NCBI GenBank assembly: GCA_005281725.1
Contig: SSBO01000001.1
Span: 11,696,470-11,760,469 of the forward strand
Source of the DNA: Wuchereria bancrofti
Lineage: Eukaryota; Nematoda; Chromadorea; Rhabditida; Onchocercidae
Length of the DNA: 64,000 bases
Direction: 5' to 3'
Shown here in pieces: positions 51,201 through 61,400 of this stretch; within the stretch, counting starts at the first letter, position 1; each line of letters starts with the position of its first letter. The translations under genes and the position numbers were made by a program. The notes under the pieces were generated by a model. The model did not search any database and had not been told where the DNA came from. It worked only from the letters and a program-made list of their open reading frames with translations.

Positions 51201-54200
51201 TAACTGTACTATCAGTTTCATAATCAGGCCGTTCCAAAGGTGTTGCTTCAAATTCATATTCTGTTATTTCACCATTTGTTTGCAAACATGCAGGTGCTTG
51301 CCAAACCACAGCTACTTCAGTAGGTAGTACATTTGTTATACGAATATAAACTGGGGCACCACTAGGTGTAGCTTCGTGGGTTTGCACTTCCTGACTTACA
51401 GGTTTCCCTAAAATATTAATTATTCAATATTCAAATTTTCATCCGATTAATAAATGCTTTTTCATATGATCATAACAAATGTCATTAGAAGGATTGTGAC
51501 AGATACTTAGAGTATCATATCACGAATATATCATATCACATATCATAAAACATCATATCAGATGTTCAGGTAAATTTCAAAAAATTGATGGTTACCTATT
51601 TAAGATCAAAATACTTACCAGCGATATTTGTTCTTGCAGCAACAGAAATACGATATTTCGAATGTGGTAGTAAGCCTTGAAGAGTAAATGAAGGCTTATC
51701 ACTTGTCACTGTTATTGGTCTTTCTGTCACTTGGTCACACATACCTCTAAAATAACTCCCACATCCATTTAATAATTTTGAAAAATAGCTGGAATGGATT
51801 CTAACTGATATGATCAAAATATTATTGGCTAAGTATGAATTCTGAATCATGTATGATATTTATTATTCGAATTTATTGATGATAATTAAGATAACTCACT
51901 TTGATAACAACTGATAGGTCACTTCATAACCTGTAATTTGCCCATAAGGATTTTGAGGTTGTCTCCAGGAAAGTTGAAGTGTATCCGATGATTGTGGATA
52001 AATTCGTAAATCAGAAATTGGTCCAGGTGCTTTAAAAATTAAAAAACTGTGTGTTAGTTCAAAAAAAATGGTATTTTAAAAATATTAGTTCAGTTACAAA
52101 ATAGAGCAATAATTCCCCAAATATTTTAAATTTGAAAGAAAAAAAAAGTGATATTTTTTAAGTTCTAAAAAATTTCCAGCAAATTATATGATTTATTTTT
52201 GGAATCAAAGATTATAGCCATAAAAAAAAAATGTCATACCGGTTCCTTCTGTTTGTACAGTAACTGGATGTGACCAATGCGTTTCACCTGCCGGATTAGC
52301 AGCTTGTACTTCAAAAGTCCATCGTGTATATGGTTCCGAATCAAAAATTACATGATTTTCACCACGTGTTAAATTTTTGAAACCTTGATTATGTGGAGTG
52401 CTGTATTTAACCACATACCACAATCGATTGCAGTTCCACTCTGACTCATGTAATTCCTGTGATATAATTGATATGATAATATGTGACATTTCTTATCTCT
52501 TAACATTAACACATCTAACATTGCTATCTGTTTTTTTATGCACCTAACAAATTGCACTATGAAATTAACAATAAATTCAAAGAAAAAATAAATGTCAAAT
52601 ATGATAAATTAAATGGGTCAAAGAAAAGATAAATGTCAAATATGATAAATTAAATGGGTAGAAATTTATGTAATATTTTCAATAAATTATATATCAAAAT
52701 AGACAGTAATTTTGGATTATATATTGATAAAATTTTTATGAATTTAATTGTTTAATGTGTAATATTTCTTATCTCTTAACATTAATTTTATATATTCAGT
52801 TGAAATTTTGTTGTTCATATTTCAAAAAATAACCTTCCAGGATACACGAATTTGTGTGGGTCCAAGTGAGGTAGCTTGTACATCGAGTGGTGCACGACGT
52901 GGTACCGAACATTTAATCTGAGTTTGAACATTAACTGCTGATGACGTATAAGCAATACCATTATTAGCATCAACTGCATGAATTCGAATTTGATAGTTAT
53001 GACCAGTAGGTAACTCACTGAGATCGACACTGTAAGGTCGTTGCCAACCTGTGTATGGTACCTGAATAATAGTATAATCATATCATAGCTTACTGAAAAG
53101 TTAAAATGTGAGATGTAAAATTGATTATTATACCTGCTCAGGTAACCTTTGCCAAGTTGAATCAACCGAAGTTCGATATTCAATTTGATAGGTTTGGATG
53201 AGATCATCTAATCGCTCTTTACTTGTCCACGTAAGCACCGGAATTCCGTGTCGATAGCTTACTGATGGTCCAATGATTAGTTCACCGGTGGGTGGCGTTC
53301 GAACAGAAGCAATCTGTGACCATGCTGATGTGCCAGCTGAATTCTTTGCACGGATTCGAACAGACCATTGTTGATTTGCATCCGAATTTAACACGTGAGA
53401 CGTCTGATATCCGTTCAGAAATACCGGTGCAATACCTTGCGGTTCTGTTATCTCAAGTTCCACCTGTATATCATTACATTGCCAGGTGCTTTGTGGTGGT
53501 TGCGCCCAACTAACTCGGATATGACGTGGGTCAGCAGCTTGCAATTGTAGATGTGATGGAGGATGCGTCGGTGCTAAATTACCAAATTTGTTGAATTCAA
53601 AACTTAAGAAATTGAAAAATTTATTTAAAACAACTTTAATGACAGACTTATTTTGGCTCATTATACATTTTTAAGATTAACACTTAAATTTCAATTAATC
53701 TCTGTTGTATTTATGAAAATTTGTAAGATTACCTAAACGATTTCAAGTTCAAAGATAGAAAAGTACAATAATGCAAAAAATATTATAATTATTAAGTTAT
53801 TTGTAGAATAAAATAAAACTTATCAAATTAAATATTAGCAAGTTATTCTTAAAATGAAAATTTTATGAATAATAATAACAAATCTATCAATGTAATTAAT
53901 ATCTAAAAAAAAATTTTTAAATTATACCGGAACAAACGGTTCTTGCTGATACTTCCGGACTAGTATACATAACATAAGAATTTCTATCAAGTACTTGAAT
54001 ATGTATATGATACATGCTACCTTGTTGTAAACCTGTTAACTGTTGGGTATAATGTTTATTATCACCCACATATGGTACAATTTGACTGAAAAAAAAAATG
54101 ACAAAACTTTTAAATATTACAAAAATAAATTCTAATTAAAAAAAAAAAAAGAAAAAGAAACCTATAATAAATTTTTGAAAAAATCCTTTAACTACTTTAC

Positions 54201-57200
54201 GAATATTATTTCATCTTTTTCTTTTTCCTTGCAAATAATTATTTATTTAAATTTTAATTATTTATTTAATAAAATTATGCAAAGAAAAAAAAAAATTACC
54301 CATAAGATGTCCAACCGGTATTATCTGTTCGATACTGTATACGATAACCAAAAATGCCATGACTAGTTTTTTCGCTATTCCATTCAACAGATAAATCACC
54401 ATCATGTGCTAATACCCGTAGATCCGAAATAAGCTCTAAAAATTTATAAATTAAAAGTTTTTTTTTTCTATTAATTTTAAAAAATTTAAAAATAATGAGC
54501 ATGCAATAGCATCAATAACAATAACAATAACTACGATAACAATAACAATAATTACTAATGTTTATAGATTGCATCATGCTATGATTAGTTCATATCATAT
54601 AATAACTTACCATTAGACAAGAAGATATTATGCTTATTCCTATTGGAAAATATAAAATGATATATAATAATAAAAAATGAAATATCACAATAATAATTCA
54701 AATATTTAAAATTAAATATTCAAAGAAAAAAAGTGTAACAATACTTTCTAAATGAGAAAAACTTCAAAATGCTAATATTAGCTGTAATAATTTTCAAATT
54801 ATATAACATTACTATCTTTTTATATTTATCACTTAAAAAAAAATTGGTAAAAAATTTTCAAGAGCAGAAATGAAATTGTAGGAATAGCAAAAATTTGATT
54901 ATCACAATTGGTAAATATAAATGATAAGATATCAGTGACTCTTTCGCTTCATAATGATGCATCAATGCAGCACTATGGGGTGGATATGTTTGAATGTTAA
55001 ATAGGTTATCAACTGACATTGTATTTCCTTATCAAATGATATCAATGCTTTGTCATAAATAGCTAATTAATCAGAATTAAAACAAAAATCAAATAAAAAT
55101 GAAATAAAATGTTTAATTTGTGGATGAGCACTAATTAGTGTAATTAAGCCAGTATTGAATAAATTGTTTTGAGTTATGCAAAAATAAACAAAATTAAGAT
55201 TAAAAGAAAAATTGCAATTCTAGTGAAAAAAAAAAAAGAAAAAAGTGATTGCTTAGGATAAGAAGTTATTTGATTCAAACATGGGATAAGAGGAGCATAA
55301 CATCAAGGTGACACGACACAGCACACGTAATCAAACCTTCATTAGGATGACGTGATATAGCAACTTCGTAAGTTTCATCCGGTGAACGACACCAGAAATC
55401 TACACGTGGATCACAGATGCTACGTAGAGCACGAAGACCTTTGAATACTGGAAAGGGGACAAATGACTTAACGTTGACAATAAACGCTAAAATCACTGGA
55501 AGATATCATTGCTTCTTCTCTCATTCATATAGAGCTTTAGAATTAATAGAAGAAGATGAAAGAGATAGAAAAGTAACTTTAGATAATTAATTTAATTTTT
55601 ATAAAATTTCAATTTTCTAATGTTATTTACTTTTTATGTTATGATTACATATTTGATCACTGAAAAGATAATACTTCTGCTATTAACATTTACCTGTCTT
55701 ACTAATTCTACAATTATAATTTTTTTGTTTGCACAAAAAACGATTATTAGTTTCGTTATCAAATGATTACTAGTTTAGTTTTGAAATGTTATACAAAAAT
55801 AACCTATCAAAAGATTATTAGAAAGTAAACAAATATCAAAAATTAGGGTTGATAATTGAGAAGAAATCGAAATTTAACAACTTTTTTAGTAAATTGCAAA
55901 AGGTATGTGATAGTAAATTGAATAAACATAGACTAAAAATTGACAATTGAATTGCATGTAAATACAAATAGAAAATTGAGGTATAATAAATTGTTAAAGA
56001 TTGAATATTTTAAGCAAATCATTAATGCTTAATTGATTAATTAGTGAGAGACAATTTTTATTTTTCACTAAAATCTTATAATTCATTCATAGTCCAATTC
56101 AATTAGTCCTCTACAGAAAATGATTTAATCAATTTCGAAAGTTAATTATTTTATTTTTAAGAGTAATTAATCGTTTTTTCCCACAATTAAGAAGTAAAAA
56201 AAAAGCTATACTGGGCCAAAATTTTATAAAATTCTACAAAAATCATCACAACTTCAGATGAATTGAACAATACCTTTTGAATTACTTTGCAAATTTACAG
56301 GCTCACTACTTGGTCCTGTTCCGGCACGATTTCCAGCACGCATTTCCACATGCCATTTGTTAGCGTTTGTATTCCGGAAAGTGAACTCACGTTGCCTGCC
56401 AGCAACTCGTTCCGAAAATGGTATACCATTTTGATATCCTGTTATTAAAAAATACGGTTCACATTCATGATCCTCTTGATCTGACCAATTCCAGGTAAGT
56501 TGAATTCCTTCGGCTACATTTTCCAGTCGTAAATCTTGAGGTGAGCTATTAGGCACTAAAAAAATTATTGCTATATGATAATGTTACGTTAAAATTAAAA
56601 TGTCTAACATGTTTTAAACTGAAATTTTAAATAATTAACTGTTTTAAAAATTTTAAATAATTAACTGAAAGAGACAAAATGAAATTACAAATATTTGATG
56701 CATCATAGAATTCCTTTTCAGTTTCTCATATTTAAAACATAATTAAATTTGTTAAATTTAATGATTTTAAAGTAGAATTGCATTTTTAAACATTACAGAG
56801 TATCCTGAGAGTATTTTTATTTAATAATGCAAAAAAAAAAAAGAAATACCTTGACAATGAACAGTAAAACTTGTCGTTTCTGATGTTGCAAGAATGCGTC
56901 GTGATTCATCAATAGCTGAGACTCTAACGTAATAATGTTTATTAGTTTCTAAATTAATTAATTCCTGTCGAAAATGAATTTCTGACGGTGAATGAGAAAG
57001 GTAACCATCAATAGTTCGCCATTCATTCTCTGAATCTGAACGAATATCAATCTGAAAATTCAAAAAAGAAAAAAACAACTTATTAATTAAAGTTTTTATT
57101 AACTTCGTCTAAGGTAAAGGACTATATTGATTATTTGAATAACAAATGACTTATTGTTATTCCAATAAAATTTTACACAATAAACTTTTTTGTAAGAACT

Positions 57201-58408
57201 GCGAATAATTTTCTTAAAAAAATTACAACAAACCTGATATGCTATTACATTTGACGTATCACCGTTAACAGTCCAGTATAGCAGAATACGTGATCCACGT
57301 TGCTCGATACGTGGTTTATCAATACCAAGAAGTGGTTTTGTTAAGCCACCTAAGTAAATCATTTTTAACTTATTCATATAAATATAATTAAAAAATGAAA
57401 TTTAATTGTTTTTTTTTTCATTTAAATTAGTCTAAATTGATAGCAAAATTTATCACACACAAAAAAAAAAGAAAGAAAAATAACTTTAATAAATTAAAAG
57501 ATGTCAAATTTGTGTAAAAACATGCAAAAATGTGCAAATAAGCATGCAGCGATAGAGAAAATACTTAAGCATACATGCAGTGATGCAATAAATAAACAAA
57601 TATTTAGTATCACACTTTGATTAAATCATTTGTCAACAAAAAAAAAATACATCTTTACTTATAATTACAAGTTATGAAAAAAAAAAGAAAAAAGAAAAAG
57701 GTGGATAAGATGAACATATGCCACCGAATAAAAGATAAAAAAATATTTGTCATTCTTTTGTCAAATTGTTGCAACACTCAAATTTAAATCGTATTTCACG
57801 CTTGTTAAACGTTGTTAGCAATCACACGTGTTCGTTGTTACATCGTCTCACCTCGTTTGTTATTTCTTCCCGGTAACACCTGAATATAATCCAGTTGTTG
57901 TTGAATATGTTCCAATTCTAAACGTTTTTTCTCTTCCTCTTCAATATTTCCTTCATCTGCTACTGAATTCCATTTTTGTTCCGTATTATCCTCTTGTTGT
58001 TGATGAATTAATCGATGATTACGTTCACGTTCTTTTTCCCACTGTTCACGTTCTCTTTCCCATTGTTGTCGTTGATATAATTCCATACGTTCACGTTCTA
58101 GCTGTTGTTGACGTTCATAGTATTGTTGATGTTTTCGTTGCTCATATTCTTGCTGTTCCTCTGTTGCTCCATCGGTATGTTCATATTTTAAATGTTCACG
58201 TGGTTGTTGATGTTTATACGTGACTCGATTACGTTCACGTTCCCTATTCAATCTATCATATTCCATTTGCAATCTTTTACGCTCACATTTTATTCTATTC
58301 CGTCTACGTTCTTCCTCTATTTGTTCTCTCTCAAATTCATTTCTTAATTTAATCCTTTCACTTTCTTCTCTCATTTTTATTTGTCTTTCCTGCTCTCTCT
58401 GTTGTTGC

Positions 58409-58452
<44 letters not shown>

Positions 58453-61400
58453 CAGTCTATCTTCTTTATCCCATAAATGATGTGACAATTTGTCACCCTT
58501 GCTACCATGTAAAGAAACAACCTTGAATATAGGTGCACCTAATTCACCAAAATCGGTTCCAGCACGAACAGAAACATTGTAAATGGAATATGGTGATAGA
58601 TGACTAAGGATAGAGGAAAAAAATGACCCTGGTACCTGTTCAGTTCGTACTTTCCTTGTATGCAGATCTTCTATTTCAATCTAAATTGAACCGACTAATT
58701 AACAAAATAAGACTAATTTTACATTTAGTTTTTTTTTTTTTCCTTCTTCTCTTTTTTTTTTTTTCTTTCTGCAACATTTGTGCAGGAAAAATTCCAGGAA
58801 AGATTACTTTCATTTGTAACATAAACAAATAATAATTCTTAGACAAAAGCCAAAATAAGTCAAAAATGATTCAGAAAATATGCAAGAAGAAACATATCAT
58901 GCAAAATAGTAATTTGTGCAAAAATGAAAAGTTAAAGGTAGAGAAAATGGTGCCTGATAAAAAGGAATATGCTTCGTGTTTAGGGGTGGTAACCAATGAA
59001 GCTCAATACTTGATGCATCATGAAGATTGATCTGAAGATTGTGCGGTGATGTCGGCACAGATGGCTCCCCTGAAATGGACTACAGAACAATCTAAGATGA
59101 TGATACAAAATAATCCGAAGCATCCTTTTCATCTGTGATTAACAAATTTGAAATTTAATTTCATAAAGCATCATAGATTGAAATTTTCACCAAAAAAAAA
59201 AATTTTGAAAAAAAAAAAAAAAGAAAGCACCAAGGGGACGGACAAAATTTTTACGATTACAACTATTAAGGCATGCTTTTTTTTTGTTGTTGGAAAAGTA
59301 TTTCTTGCTTACAATGAGAAAGTGAAAAAAAAAAAAGAGAAAAAAAAAAAAGATAGCAGAAATAAATAGCATGCATGCTTTTTCATAAATGAAATTGCAT
59401 GCGTAAACATGAAACAGAATTGCGCCGGGCGGTGATAGATAGGTCAAATCTTATTAGACCGGAAATTATAAACGGTACCAGCTTCAACAAGAATGAAGAA
59501 TAATGGGCTGCCATGTGCTGTCCATTCACCGTTTTCTAATTCATATATTAACTGAAATTATTGAAAATAGTTTTCAATTTATGTACTAATAAAATTTAAA
59601 AAATCACGATTCTCTCTTCTTCTCTCTCCCTCTCTCTCTCTCTCTCTTCATATGAAACACAAAACCTAACTTACATCAGCAGTGTATTGTACACCAAATG
59701 AAAGTTTGGACAAATCATAGCAAAAATCTTCCGGATCAGCAATTCCTTCTGGACATTTGAAATATTCCGGTATTTCGACGATACGTGTCCACTGATCACC
59801 AGCACTCTTTTTATATGACAATCTAAAAATAATTTTTATTAGATCAAAAAATTTCAATAAATTTCTATAGCAGTACTAGTAGTAATACATTCATTTCAAT
59901 ATAAAAATGTTAATTTAAATAAGATATAAATCATCTAAAAAAGAGAAAAAAAAAGCATAAAATAGAAAGAAAATTAATTTACTTGAATTTAACAATTTCT
60001 TCAGTATGTTCAGGTAATGGTGTCCAAACGAGGTATGATTTTGGTGGTGCCAAAATGATACGAAGTTGATATATGTTATGATCATCTGAAATATCATCTA
60101 GCTAATAAAAATGATAAAATTAGAGATAGTAAAAGTAAAAAGTTATACTATTACTTTTTCATATATCAATTTACTTTCTTCTTTTACTATCAAATTTTCT
60201 ATTGTCAATTATCATTTAAATTTTTATTTAAATGATAATTGATAATAAAATGAAATAATTTGTCAATTTTGAAATTGAATTCCTTAGGAAATAAGTATAT
60301 ACATTCGATTTTCATTAAATCATTATTAGTTATTGAAGTATGAAAAAGCGATGAAATGATATTTTTATCAGTGATATAAGTTATGTATGCTATATGCTCC
60401 TTTTTTTGTTAATTAAGCAACAATTTACATTTTTTTTCAATGAAATAAATACGAAAAGACAAAAGAGAGAGACAGAGAGAGAGAGAGATGGGTGAAGAAA
60501 AGAAAAACAAATTTATGTAATTTACATAAAATTAGAATAGAAAAAGCGTAAGATTTTGCTATCATTTATTTAAGAATTAATTTGCAAATATTCCAATTTT
60601 ACTTCTTTAAATTTTTAACAATACATTTTCACTGTATAATTTACCTTAAATTACCTGTAATTTGATTTTTTTGTTGCCGTTTAAAACGTCGAAGAAGTGC
60701 AAATGTTGGTACTTCTTGTAACATTGAATGAAATGATAATGTGTTATTTGTGGTTAATTGTGATTGATAATAATATCGACGAGAATCGCCATTACTGGTG
60801 GATACTAAATGTTAGTTTTACTATAAAGTTAAAAAAAACAAACAAAAAATAGCATTATCGATGGACAAAAACAAAAACAAAACAAAAAAAAAAAATTATG
60901 TGACACAATGATGACACTTCGTCATTTCACATTTAAAAAGTTACAGTTTGCAAAGATTACATTTAATTAAAGGTAAGTAAAGCATTTTATTTCTTTAAAT
61001 AGCAATATTAATAGAATCGTTTTAAATTTGTTAGTGTTTTTTTTTTTTTTTTTTATTTTTTATTAGTTTTTTAGTCTATTCCAAATTTCACTACAATAAT
61101 ATACAGCCTCATTAAATAGTACAAAAAAATTTATTAGAAAAACTAGAGAGAGAGAGAGTAAGAGATAATTTTCTAAAAGTTATGAAAAAAAAAAAGCGGA
61201 AGAAGAATTTTAACTATTACACCTGTTTACCATAGCTAAAGAAGTTTTAAGCATGTTTATGTGACGTGAAATTGGTTATTAAAAAAATTAAAATTGATAT
61301 TATAAGCAATCTTTAAGGTGGCAGAAAATTATTTGAAATATTAGTTAGCAAAGCAATTTGAACATAGAAATAGAAATCATATTGGAATAGAAACATGAAA

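Noticed and set aside
54619..54647. A 29-bp possible let-805 exon flanked by AG and GTAAGT on the minus strand
   Set aside because: The exons on both sides already join in phase 1 without it, and its length of 29 bp would shift the frame.
58220..58480. Plus-strand frame with a poly-Cys run
   Set aside because: It is the reverse complement of the poly-Gln CAA repeat in let-805.
59148..59369. Lys-rich plus-strand frame
   Set aside because: Made of poly-A runs inside a let-805 intron.
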